Shown: positions 43,617-53,785 of the stretch, piece by piece
Position numbering within the stretch: position 1 is the stretch's first letter
How the letters are laid out: each line of letters opens with the position of its first letter
Assembly (NCBI RefSeq): GCF_026262505.1
Contig: NC_067204.1
Span: forward strand, 6,853,797 to 6,917,796
Source of the DNA: Trichomonas vaginalis G3
Lineage: Eukaryota > Parabasalia > Trichomonadida > Trichomonadidae
Direction: 5' to 3'
DNA: 64,000 nucleotides
Notes under the pieces: generated by a model
Database searches by the model: none
Seen by the model: only the letters and a program-made list of their open reading frames with translations
Told to the model about the DNA's origin: nothing
Program-made: the position numbers and the translations under genes

Positions 43617-43652
43617 TTATTTTTTCTGAAAATTTTTATTTGAGTGAAAGGC

Positions 43653-44219
43653 ATGGAAGGTGAAGGACATTGGCAAACACTCGAACATGACAATGACTAT
43701 GAAATCTTTTCAGAGTACCCATATCCAATTAGGCGCATAAGTAACAAAAGAGTTGTAAGTGAGTTTGACAACGGTGATGGTTATATTTGTGTTTATTTAA
43801 ACAAACATAAACTCTTTAAGCATAAAATTGTTGCAAATCAATTTATACCGAATCCTGAAGGACTTCGAGAAGTAGACCATATAAACAGAGACAGAAGAGA
43901 CTTTCATATCTCAAACTTAAGGTGGGTGTCGAGAAGACAAAACATGAGAAATATTTCTGGTTCGAATGGCTATTGGTTTGACATTGTAGACACTCTTCCT
44001 GAAGATGCTGTTGAAATTATACAATACTCTAAATTTACTCTAGAAAATTACTACTATGTCCCAAGTGAAGATGTCTTTTACTATTTCATGGGAACTCAAT
44101 ACAGACGAATGAATGTCTTAAGACAGTATAGCAAAGATTATATAAACATTACAGATGTAGAAGGAAGAAGAACAAAGCTGTCTATTGCAAAGTTTAAGAG
44201 AGACAATGGTTATACATAA
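43653..44219 (+). CDS. Polinton HNH endonuclease (homing type)
   Basis: 188 residues from ATG 43653. An HNH core covers residues about 50-100: HKIVANQFIPNPEG, EVDHINRDRRDFHISNLRWVS, with the paired His and Asn of this nuclease. The C-terminal half matches the small protein at 39224-39550 and may bind DNA. Homing-type nucleases in viruses and mobile DNA cut DNA at sites lacking them. It looks whole. Confidence 0.75.
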   Translation: MEGEGHWQTLEHDNDYEIFSEYPYPIRRISNKRVVSEFDNGDGYICVYLNKHKLFKHKIVANQFIPNPEGLREVDHINRDRRDFHISNLRWVSRRQNMRNISGSNGYWFDIVDTLPEDAVEIIQYSKFTLENYYYVPSEDVFYYFMGTQYRRMNVLRQYSKDYINITDVEGRRTKLSIAKFKRDNGYT

Positions 44220-44286
44220 ATGACAAAAATATATGACTCATTATTTTTATCACGAATGACCTCATTGCTGACAAAAATAAATGACC

Positions 44287-47200
44287 TCAGAACTTCAACT
44301 TACGAATAAAGCTTGTTTTAGTCGTTATTGAGAAGTTAAACTTTTCAGCAAAGCAAGGACTAGAAGACTTACATAAGTCAAATCCAATCTCTTGACCATC
44401 ATGAAGTGCTTTGTAAAGTTTCATTAAACTGAACTCAGAGTCTTTGTCATATGTTCCAACAGGTATGTGAATGTTCTTATCTTCATTGTAATAGCATTGT
44501 ATAGCTTCAGGAAACATTTCATTTGCTGTTAAAGCAAGGACGTCTTGTTTTACACCTTTACAACGTGCATGGAATGCAACTTCATTTAAATCGTTAGTGA
44601 GTAAGTCTATGTAAGTCTTCTTTCCACAAAATATTGACTTGTATGCTAAACTTTGTTTTCCAGGTGTTATTTCTGCGAAGTCAGAATGGAACTGACCTAA
44701 TGTTTTACCAATAAGTTCTCTACCGTATCTCTTCTTAAACTCTGCTGCAAGCTTTGGTATGTCTTCATTGAAAATATGCATGCTATCGCAGTCCTGGTAA
44801 AATATTTGAAGACCCATATCTTCAGCAGTACAGAATACTTCACACATTATTCTCTTCGACATAGACAGAATGTTAACACCAAGTGGACAGAAGTTAAAGT
44901 GTCTGCAAATGCTTTTCGTTAGCTTGAAAATAGTTTTATCTGAACCATCCAAACCTTCGAACTTCACTATATGGTTGTAGTTTCTGATGGCATATCTTAT
45001 AGCATCTTTGTCATTTACTATGGTTATTTTTGACTCAATAGGAGATAGAATAGTTTTGCCATAAATACTGTTCAGAATGAGCTTTATATTTTCTTGCAAA
45101 GGATTTCCTTCTTTCTTATACTTTAACCTTAACTCAAACAACTTCTTTACTTCATCTCTTATTCTAATATCTCTGTTTCCATCGTAATAGTATCCTTGCA
45201 ACACTTCACATTTGACACCTTGATATTTTATGAGGTCTTGTAATGTTATATGGTCAACATACATTAAACAGCAAGTGTTTGAACTTCTGGGAACGTTAAG
45301 TTCTGGATTTAGTTCAGGGTCACAAACTATTAAAGGAAAGTGCCTATGTATTCCAATCTCTGTTATCTTAATGAGAACAAAGAAGCCAGACATAAACTTT
45401 TCACCAATGGGTTCCTTTTGGTCGTCATCGAATAAATGTCTCATGAGATACTCTGTGCTTAACATTTCTTTCTTCATAACCTTTGGAATACCTTCTAAAG
45501 TATAAAGTCTTGCTATAGCTGATGGATATAATGAAACAGCGTCGAAATCAGCAATGAGTTTCTTTACTCTTTTGTTTAATGTTATCTGACAACATACATC
45601 TTCCACCTTGAATGCATCTCGAAATAAACTCTCTTGGTTTATTTGAGAGGTCATATAAATTTCCATTCGGGAAGTACACTCTGTTCTCAAATAATTTGTT
45701 AGCAATTGAACAAATGCTAACGTAGTCATAAACGTCTAAATCAAATTCTTTCAATATATCATTGCGGAACTTAACAAAACCTTCTCTTAAAATTCTTACA
45801 TCTTGTTTGCAATAAAATGTGCTATACTTTTCTAAGTCGAAGTGGTTTTCATCTATTCTGCAACCTTTGATGGAATCTATGTTTTTCATGAATGTATCCG
45901 CATCCCGGATAAACTTACATGCTTCAGAAATGACACCAGTTCTGTTGTCATTTGCTAACAAAACACTGCTGTAGTAGTTGTATGGAAATACTTCTTTCGG
46001 TCCTGTTTGTAAGTTAAACATAGCAGGAAATAGTTTAAGCTTCTTATTTATAACACTATAAGAGTCTTTTATAATAATAGCCCTTCTTTTATTTAAACCA
46101 GTTATTTGCATTGTTCGTGAACCTTTAATGATGGGAGTTCCTTTCACTTCTGTCATGTGTCTTAAGATGAAGTTTATATCATAACTGAGGTTATGGAAAT
46201 ATATTAAACTCTTGTCAGGAAGTCGTTCCAAAAATTCTGTTGCACAGTTCTGACCCCAAATGCTTTCACTCACTGAACCATCTTCACTGTCATAACAGAT
46301 GTTAAAAGCTTTATGAAAGCTGTCTGTGCTACACTCAAAGTCAGCAAAGAAAACGTGCTCAGGAATGAACTTGCATTTATTTTTATTTACTTCTTTTGAC
46401 TCGGCTTTCTTCTTCAGTTGTACACAATACTTTGGAGCATATGACAAGTCTTTAAATGGTGCAAGGTTCTGTTTATATAAGTCAGTCGTATATGTGAAAA
46501 GTTCTCCATAAGAAATAGGTTCAAAATATTTGCACCCCCACAATGTTTTCATAACATCCCATAACGGTGTTGTTCTATCATAACGAACTACATATTTGTT
46601 CTCTCTCTTTGTATAAATCTTCATCTGTTTCTCAATGTTCATTCCACCACACTCCTTCAAGATTTCTATATAGTTGCGAATGAAATATGTTGTCATTGGT
46701 AATCTTTCGTTTAGCATGTAGTGGTCTTCAACAAGAAGTAAGTCAATAGTTCTAACAGTTTCACATTCTTTTGGTATGTATCTCTTTATTTCATTATGTC
46801 TTGAGTCATTGAAATAACCAATGGTAACATTAAATGCTATACCTGTTGCGTCAGAAATTTCTTGTACTTTACTTTGAGGAAAGTCTCTAACACGAATGAC
46901 TTCTCTCATGTGGTCAATAGTTTCTTCATTTACTCCAGCCTGAATGCAAGCATAAACGAAACAATTGTCTTCTGTCATAAGTGCTGCAGTTCTTTTGTTC
47001 AATTCATTGAAGATTTGGTAGCGTTCAAGATTTATAGGTAATGTGCAAAGATACTTCCAGAACTGACCGCTTCTCTTTTATAAAACTTCTTTTCACCATT
47101 ATCTTTCCAAAAGCTTTCTATAAGTGCTGGGTTTCCTGTTTGCTTAAGAGCTTCCAAAATGGCTTTCTGGTCATTTGTCAGTGTGCTTTCATCTCTATAT

Positions 47201-48201
47201 GGTCTCTTTTTGGTTTGCCTTTCTTTACATCTGACATCGTTAAGCCTTCATATTCTGTTAAATCATACATCTTTATTTCAGTAAGATTCTTTATGTTTGT
47301 CAAGAAGAAGTCATAGTGCATTTCAACAATACCTGCAGCATTTGCTTCTATCTCTGATATAAAGTTCTCCTTCAAGAGCTGATGTAGTAATGTTCCAATA
47401 TTATTGAGGTTTAACGTAGAACATTCATACTTTCCACCAAGTTTATAACATACCATCCATCTCTGTTGTGAGTTTATTTTAATTTTCTCTAAGAGTCTCA
47501 TGAAAACCTTACCGAAATGTTTGTGTAAGTAGTCTCTGTTTGGTTCATCTAAAGCTTCGATGTTAAAGTCAATGAGTCTATTGCCTGACTTCACATTTTC
47601 TCTTCCTATTCTCTTCATCTTTCTTTAACCATCTCTCACCTTCTTTTGGTTTGTCGTCAATGGAACGAATGACATCGTTAGCTTTGCGAACTTGTTCTAT
47701 AGCACTTTTAAAACATCTTTCTTCTCTGTTGTTTTCAGTGTGTCGTCTCTCTTTTCGTGTTTTACCAACGTTTGCATTTGTTATGTCATACATTTCTCTT
47801 CTTACTTCATGAGGTACAGCTCTTCTTGTTTCACCAACGTTTGAGTTCGTAAGTTCAAACATCTCTTGACGAACGTCATGAGAAAGAGCTTTACGAGTAT
47901 GACCAACGTTCGCATTTGTTATGTCAAACATTTCTCTTCTTACTTCATGAGGTACTGAACGTCTATGATATAAGTCAATAGCACGTCATTTAAAAGGAAA
48001 TGCTCTTGCATGGACTTCGTCCTCGCCGCGTTGCGGCTTTATGAACTCATGAATTCTATCATAACTTATTGCACCATTATAGTCATTGAGGATGTCAGCG
48101 AGTGCTTTTTTTTGTTCGTAATGCTTTGCAACATCTATATTAGCTTCTGTAAGAAGTTGTTTTATTTCCGAGTGTTCTAACTTAGACAACTTCCGATACA
48201 T
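44287..48201 (-). pseudogene. Polinton protein-primed DNA polymerase B (broken)
   Basis: Minus-strand reading covers a long family-B polymerase: an N-terminal region with 23-residue repeats (cadence EVRREMYDITNANVGKTRK), an exonuclease motif FADFECSTD, and polymerase motifs DFDAVSLYPSAI and YQDCDSMHIF. The span suits the 1000-1300 residues usual for Polintons. These enzymes copy the element from a protein primer. It looks broken, with about three or four breaks. Confidence 0.8.
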
Positions 48202-48291
48202 CTTTAGTAGGAAATAAAAAAAATATTTTTTGAAAAAATTAGATTAGATTTTTTAAGTTATTTTTCAAAATAATTTAATATTTTTATTTTA

Positions 48292-48765
48292 ATGAAACAC
48301 ATACAAGATTGCAAGTTCTTTTCATACAATGCTCTCGCTACTGCTATCAAGAATGAGTTCAATGGTGCTGCAAACGTTAATGTTATCTTTAACAAGAAGT
48401 TTGTGAAAGAATCTAAGTTCGGTCAGTATGTCAGACCATTAGCTATCGTCATTGACCGCAAACGTTATACTTCACAAGAGTTAGCAGTAGTTTTGAAACA
48501 AAAGAGTTTCTTCGTGAATGTCAAAGATACTCATTATACTGTCATAAAGAACTCTAACGTTGACTTCTTCAGTATTGTTTTAAATCTTTCCGAACAGAAA
48601 GAATATAAGAAAGGTGAAACAAATGTGAAATATTATCCTTCATCTCTGAAGACAATAACGAACAAAGATGTTATACAGAAGCTCCTACCAAAGGTTGAAG
48701 AAGCTTCTATTGACATTGACGAAGGAAGTGAAATGGTTGAAGAAATAGACCCTGACGTTATTTAA
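48292..48765 (+). CDS. Polinton hypothetical protein, possibly a virion or replication accessory protein
   Basis: 157 residues (MKHIQDCKFFSYNALATAIK) with beta-rich middle segments and an acidic C-terminus (IDIDEGSEMVEEIDPDV). It is divergent from the polymerase and next to the inverted-repeat cassette. TATTTTTATTTTA lies directly before the ATG. No family recognised. Confidence 0.5.
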   Translation: MKHIQDCKFFSYNALATAIKNEFNGAANVNVIFNKKFVKESKFGQYVRPLAIVIDRKRYTSQELAVVLKQKSFFVNVKDTHYTVIKNSNVDFFSIVLNLSEQKEYKKGETNVKYYPSSLKTITNKDVIQKLLPKVEEASIDIDEGSEMVEEIDPDVI

Positions 48766-48788
48766 GCAAAAATATATTTTTGAAGAAC

Positions 48789-48864
48789 TGAAGGTGTCAC
48801 CACGTCACCATGTCACCAGGTTAATTAACTTCTTTTAAAAATGATGACAACATGACATTTTGAC
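48789..48864. repeat. Left 76-bp inverted repeat of the primase-helicase cassette
   Basis: 75 of 76 bases match the reverse complement of 52604-52679. Three GTCACCA words at 8-bp spacing (48796, 48804, 48812), a TTAATTAA palindrome at 48821-48828, and three TGAC words at 8-bp spacing (48845, 48853, 48861) make up the arm. Confidence 0.9.
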
Positions 48865-50229
48865 ATCACAGCAGGATTAATGCAAAAATAAATTCAAATC
48901 ATACTTTATAAAGCTTCATTTACAGGTATTTCATCGTCAGTAAATGAATCCTCATTATCGTTTGGTTCAACCTGTTTATATAATCCTTTCATTTCTTCTT
49001 TCAAAACATAACACCATGTCTGTTTACCATCTATTCTTCTCTGTTTCCTCTCACATTTATCTTTAATGCTCATTTGAAAGTTTTTGTCTTTCATGTCTGA
49101 TGGTTTGCAGAATAGAGCATTTTTACACGTCATACCTGCACACAATTCATCATAATGTGTATTTATCCATACATCTAAAGGATTTGTTGATAATTCAATT
49201 AAATCTTGTTTGGCTTCAGTCATCGGAATGATTCGTACATTAAATGATGAAAGGTCATATTGCATAAAATACGTCAGTAAATTATCATAAAATTCCTTTG
49301 TGCATGAATTCATCAAATTCTTGAAATAATCAAATTGACCCTTAAATTTACCATTTACTCTTAACACAACGTATCTTCTGTCTCCAACTTCAATTTTGAC
49401 AGGGTAGACGTTATTAGTTACGAAAATGAAATTGGCAACATTCTGAGCAGTTCTTCTGGGTTGATTCTTTTCATTAATTCTAATCTCATTATCCGTAATA
49501 ATTGATTTCAAAGCGTTGAAGTTTGCGAGTCTATCTTCACCAACATTCTTGAGTTCATTAAGTACAAGAAACATTTTATTCTCAACTACTGAGTTGAAAT
49601 TACCCGTTAGCTCACCTATTTCAGTAATGTTTTTACATGAATAACCAGCGAGAAGTTCAGAAATAATGCCTGTAAATCTGTTTTTACCTGTTCCCTGAAG
49701 TCCTTTCAAAATAATTGCTGTTTCATTCTTGATTCCAGGATGTTGAATCATTGATGCAATCCAGCCGAGAAGGTATTTATACACTTCATCATTATTATCA
49801 CAAATGGCTTCTTTAATGAAATCCATAAACATCTCAATTTTTGAGTAATCAGGCTTTTCGAGAATGTTGTATTTATAACCCTGAAACGTTGAGAAAACAT
49901 CTGGGGAATCAGATTTAAAGCAAACACCCTTAACGGTTAATAAAGACAATTGATTTAATAGTACGTCCCATGCTGTTATGGTTTTACCTTCTTCTTTAAA
50001 TAATTTAATCATTTTAAGTGACTCTTTCATGTTTGATTGAAGAACGAATGATATTTGATTCATTTTGTCGTGGATATTATAGTCCTTTTGAATGAAATAT
50101 TTATTTCCACAATCTACAAAACGGATTACACGTGATAAATCCTCAATTACTTCAGAACTGTTTTTATACTGATGATTTTCAGCCTTGCGTCTAATATCTG
50201 TTATCAAAATCGAGTCATCAAGTTTTATA

Positions 50230-51533
50230 TAGGGTGTCCAAAGGTGCGTTTAGCACAGCGCTCTATATGAGACTATTAAAGGAGATATATGCTGATTATA
50301 AATATATAATAAAAAATATGAATATATGTATATGATGAGTATGTTGTATTTTGGCGCCATGCCGGGATATAAAATGAATTTTGAGACAAGAGGCGGTTTC
50401 GCGGGAAATTTTGGCGGGATTTTTTTTCATTTTTTTAATGAATCATAAAGAAAACATCCTCGCTCTTCAAAAAAATGCAAAGACTGTAAAAAAATCTACG
50501 AGACATTGGTAAAATGCTTCGGTATGGATGCTCCTAGCTATTCCACTGTAACGTATCATGTTAGGATGTATCACTTCATGAACAAAAAGGCGCCCATCAT
50601 AAAAATTGACAAAAAATCGCCGGATCAAAGAAAAATCAAAGCAATTCTTCAAGCGCTAGATGAAGACCCAAGAGCATCACTCAGAAGGATAGAGGAGATG
50701 ACAAAGATACCACGTACAACAGTCAGTTATTATCTGCACAATTATTTGAACTACAAACTAGCGTATACACGTTGGGTTCCGCACAACCTTAATTCAGTTC
50801 AAAAAAAATCTAGAGTCCAATCTTCGAAAGAGCTCCTCTCTATATTGGGTGCGTATCAATCCAAGAAGTTTCGCTTTTTAGTAACAGGGGACGAGTCTTG
50901 GTTTCAATATGCAACAGAAGCCAAAATCATGTGGATCCCGAAGGATGAAAATCCGCAAACATTCCCGAAGAAAAAAATTGACACACCAATGATGATGTTG
51001 TCGGTTTTTTGGGGCGTGAATGGCATCATCGCAATTGATATTCTTCAAAAACCTAATACGATGAGTGCTCAGTATCTAATTGACAATGTTCTTACTCAAA
51101 TTATCAATTCTGATAAGTTTGAGAAATCCAAACAACAAAAACAAAAGTTTGCAATTCATTTTGATAATTCAAGAGTTCACAAAAGTCATAAGGTAATGAA
51201 TTACTTGGTGGAAAACAATGTCAAAGTTGTTCCAAACCCAATTTATTCACCTGATATTGCACCCTCTGACTTTTATTTATTCGGCACGCTAAAAAAGAGA
51301 GCTGAAGGACGCGAATTCGCGAGTCCAGATGATCTTGAAAATTTTGTAAGAGAGCAATTTGAGCAATTTTCTCATGATGATTTAAAGCGTGTCTTTCAAG
51401 CCTGGATCGATCGCTGCGAACGCGTGATTGAATCCAATGGTGATTATATTTAAATAAACTTTATATATATGTAACTTGTTTATTTCTATTCGCAGTATTC
51501 AGGTTTGTGCTAAACACACCTTTGGACACCCTA
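50230..51533 (+). mobile_element. Mariner transposon, Tvmar1-like
   Basis: 1304 bp with inverted ends of about 28 bp (TAGGGTGTCCAAAGGTG, one mismatch between ends) and a TA target duplication at 50228-50229 and 51534-51535. It carries one transposase gene. Length, ends and host fit Tvmar1 of Trichomonas vaginalis. It lies in the Polinton primase-helicase gene, so it arrived later. Confidence 0.93.
50524..51453 (+). CDS. Mariner transposase, Tvmar1-like
   Basis: 310 residues from ATG 50524 (MDAPSYSTVTYHV); the same frame is open without ATG back to 50449. Residues about 45-85 hold the second helix-turn-helix (DEDPRASLRRIEEMTKIPRTTVSYYLH). The catalytic triad is visible: D in VTGDESWFQ, D in IHFDNSRVHKSH, D in YSPDIAPSDFYLF, as in mariner DDD enzymes. 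An ATG at 50438 starts a plausible N-terminus (MNHKENILALQKNAKTVKK) in another frame that ends soon after an A7 run at 50488-50494. A one-base loss in the run may have separated them. This copy might thus be inactive. Confidence 0.85.
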   Translation: MDAPSYSTVTYHVRMYHFMNKKAPIIKIDKKSPDQRKIKAILQALDEDPRASLRRIEEMTKIPRTTVSYYLHNYLNYKLAYTRWVPHNLNSVQKKSRVQSSKELLSILGAYQSKKFRFLVTGDESWFQYATEAKIMWIPKDENPQTFPKKKIDTPMMMLSVFWGVNGIIAIDILQKPNTMSAQYLIDNVLTQIINSDKFEKSKQQKQKFAIHFDNSRVHKSHKVMNYLVENNVKVVPNPIYSPDIAPSDFYLFGTLKKRAEGREFASPDDLENFVREQFEQFSHDDLKRVFQAWIDRCERVIESNGDYI

Positions 51534-52603
51534 TATATCAAATGTTATTTTTGGCTTACGTAATAAAGGTAAAACGTATTCATCATAATATTCCTTTTGG
51601 TATAGTTTTAGAATCTTCACCAAAACAAATGGAGAAGTCATTAAATGTGCATATCTACTACGTGCTTTTTCAAAATTACTTTTTGCATTTTCAGTTAAAT
51701 TGCAGAAGTTATAAACGTTATCGTATGCTTCATTAATCAAATGATCCGGTAACGAATTAATAGCTTGAAACAGTGTGAATAATGTAACTTCTTTTTCTAA
51801 ATTCATGTTTCCACCGTCATTATGTACTTCAAAATCACTAATACCATCGACTATGCTTTGAGCTAGTTTATCGTCAATGTTTACATCTTTGTTTTCATTC
51901 ATTATACTCTTTATTTCATCGTTCTTCTGTTCAACTCTTACCTTAATATTCAAATCATTTAATATATCATTCACTGTTCTAGTTAATGTTGAATCGTAAC
52001 TTCCACGAATGAATGAGTATGTTTTGATTGGTTCTGTTGCATTCTTGCGAACTCTTGAATCAGCCATAACTACTAAAGAACGCTTTGAATCATCAATAGA
52101 AGTCATGATATCGATATCATAATCATTGCAAGAATAGCATTTAATCATTCTGTTCGAAACTGCATAAAAGAAATTAGTGTTGCAATAAATGTGAAGACCT
52201 CCTGAAGCGGTTTTAACGATAACATCTTTATCCGAAAGTTTTGATAGAATGTCTTTTCTAACTGTTTCTTTAAGTTCATCATTGTACGATTTATTGATAT
52301 CAACATCTATAATCGTTAAATTTGATATTTTATTTACTAATAAAGCCACACCAGTTTTCCTTCCTCTTCCTCCATCATGTTTGAGGTAGTTATGTAAATC
52401 AATCTTGTTTTCACCAATTCTTTCGTTGAGGGTTTTAGTTTCTGCCGTAACTAATTCCTCAGCTAATGAATCAATAACTTTTTCATCAGAAACGATATAG
52501 TTGCTGTTGTTGTTTGTTGCTGTCATTTATATAGGAATAAAAAAATAAAAATAATTTTAAAACTAACTTTATTTTTGGGCTGCATCAAATTTCCAGGACT
52601 GTT

Positions 52604-52679
52604 GTCAAAATGTCATGTTGTCATCATTTTTTAAAGAAGTTAATTAACCTGGTGACATGGTGACGTGGTGACACCTTCA
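52604..52679. repeat. Right 76-bp inverted repeat of the primase-helicase cassette
   Basis: Reverse complement of 48789-48864 with one mismatch (T versus A in a run near the centre). It has the same iteron and TTAATTAA layout in mirror order. No direct target duplication is evident outside the two arms. Confidence 0.9.
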
Positions 52680-52716
52680 TAATTTATGAAAACATTAATG
52701 AAAACATTAATATATA

Positions 52717-52775
52717 AAATTCATGAAAATTCAAGACCCTTTGGGTCTCGCCGCTTAGCGGCTGAGGGTAGAAAT
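52717..52775 (+). repeat. 59-bp direct repeat, copy 1, with two GC-rich hairpins
   Basis: Identical to 53621-53679. It contains GACCC-TTT-GGGTC and GCCGC-TTA-GCGGC, two small hairpins in a row. Just after it, GGGTAGA pairs with TCTACCC at about 52804-52812. Confidence 0.88.
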
Positions 52776-52884
52776 GAGAGTAGAAATTAGGTTAGATATA
52801 CCAATCTACCCTAAACATTATTTTTTGTGGTCATGGGCTATGCCCCGCCGCTTTGCGTCTTTATGACAAAAATAAATGGTTCAT

Positions 52885-53550
52885 TTACTCACAATATTTT
52901 TGTACAAAACGACCCCAAACTTTTAACTTCTTTTCTGCAGCTTCTAATGCTATCTTAGCGAGTTCATATTCTCTAAATTCTCTCTTTAAATCTTCTTGTT
53001 CCCATTGGTCTAGTTCGTATGGAGAATCTCTATAACCATAACATATCTCACGTTCATGTTCTAATTGTTTTTCGCGCATTTTTCTAACTTCTTGTTCGAA
53101 CAAAGGTTTAGCACTCTCTACTGTATCTTCGAGTTCTTCTTCATCTAACTTCTCATGAACTTTCTTGTCTATGGAGTCCATAATATCTTTGACATAAAAT
53201 GCATACTTTACAGAGCACCATTCAGCAACAAAATGAACGAGGTCAGGATGTATGTAAATACCTTTGAATTCATTTATAACACCCTTAGTAAGCTCATAAA
53301 ATGCTTGTTTTGAGGTCGAGCCACTTTTGGCTCGACCGTATTCTTTCAACCAAAACTCAAGAATTTCCTGCATTTTAGCACTATTGAGAAATCTGTTTAA
53401 ATGGTTTAACCTTCCCGCTTCTCTTGCCATCTTTGTTGCATTAATGTAACCATCCTTGTCTCTACGTAAGACTTCAATACCGTTATAAGTGCCTTTTGTG
53501 AATGTTTCGCCATTAGATTTGTTCGTGAATGTTTTTGCTTCGACTGACAT
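52885..53550 (-). CDS. Polinton KilA-N domain protein
   Basis: 221 residues from ATG 53550 (MSVEAKTFTNKS). The KilA-N fold covers residues about 25-115: DGYINATKMAREAGRLNHLNRFL ... IYIHPDLVHFVAEWCSVKYAFYV, the usual DNA-binding cadence found in phages and large DNA viruses. A long charged coiled coil follows. A perfect 10-bp stem hairpin in the DNA (53314-53337) codes part of the middle. The gene lies between two identical 59-bp direct repeats. It looks whole. TTTTTATTT lies upstream. Confidence 0.8.
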   Translation of the reverse strand: MSVEAKTFTNKSNGETFTKGTYNGIEVLRRDKDGYINATKMAREAGRLNHLNRFLNSAKMQEILEFWLKEYGRAKSGSTSKQAFYELTKGVINEFKGIYIHPDLVHFVAEWCSVKYAFYVKDIMDSIDKKVHEKLDEEELEDTVESAKPLFEQEVRKMREKQLEHEREICYGYRDSPYELDQWEQEDLKREFREYELAKIALEAAEKKLKVWGRFVQKYCE

Positions 53551-53620
53551 TTCTGTTCTTACATACAAAATAAAAAAAATAAATAAAAATAAAACTAACT
53601 TTATTTTTTCTATCTTAAGG

Positions 53621-53679
53621 AAATTCATGAAAATTCAAGACCCTTTGGGTCTCGCCGCTTAGCGGCTGAGGGTAGAAAT
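53621..53679 (+). repeat. 59-bp direct repeat, copy 2
   Basis: Identical to 52717-52775, upstream of the KilA-N start. It is followed by a larger stem, GGGTAGA ... TCTACCC, with GGGTTAGATCTAACC inside. Confidence 0.88.
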
Positions 53680-53785
53680 CGGGTTAAATATCGGGTTAGA
53701 TCTAACCATCTACCCTAAAATATATTTCTGCAGTTCATCCGCTACATTATTAACTAATTAACTTCAGACATAAAATATATTTAGT

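Larger units (their letters stand above)
48906..52526 (-). pseudogene. Polinton primase-helicase (PrimPol and D5-like helicase), interrupted by a mariner
   Basis: The 5' part (51531-52526) has an archaeo-eukaryotic primase cadence: GGRGRKTGVALLVNKISNLTI DVD-type acidic motif and GGLHIYCNT. The 3' part (48906-50207) has a superfamily-3 helicase Walker A (LKGLQGTGKNRF), Walker B (FLVLNEL) and FIFVTNN sensor. Such proteins start and unwind DNA for replication in large DNA viruses and virophages. The mariner at 50230-51533 sits in the gene; otherwise both parts are open. The gene fills nearly all of the space between two 76-bp inverted repeats. Confidence 0.8.
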
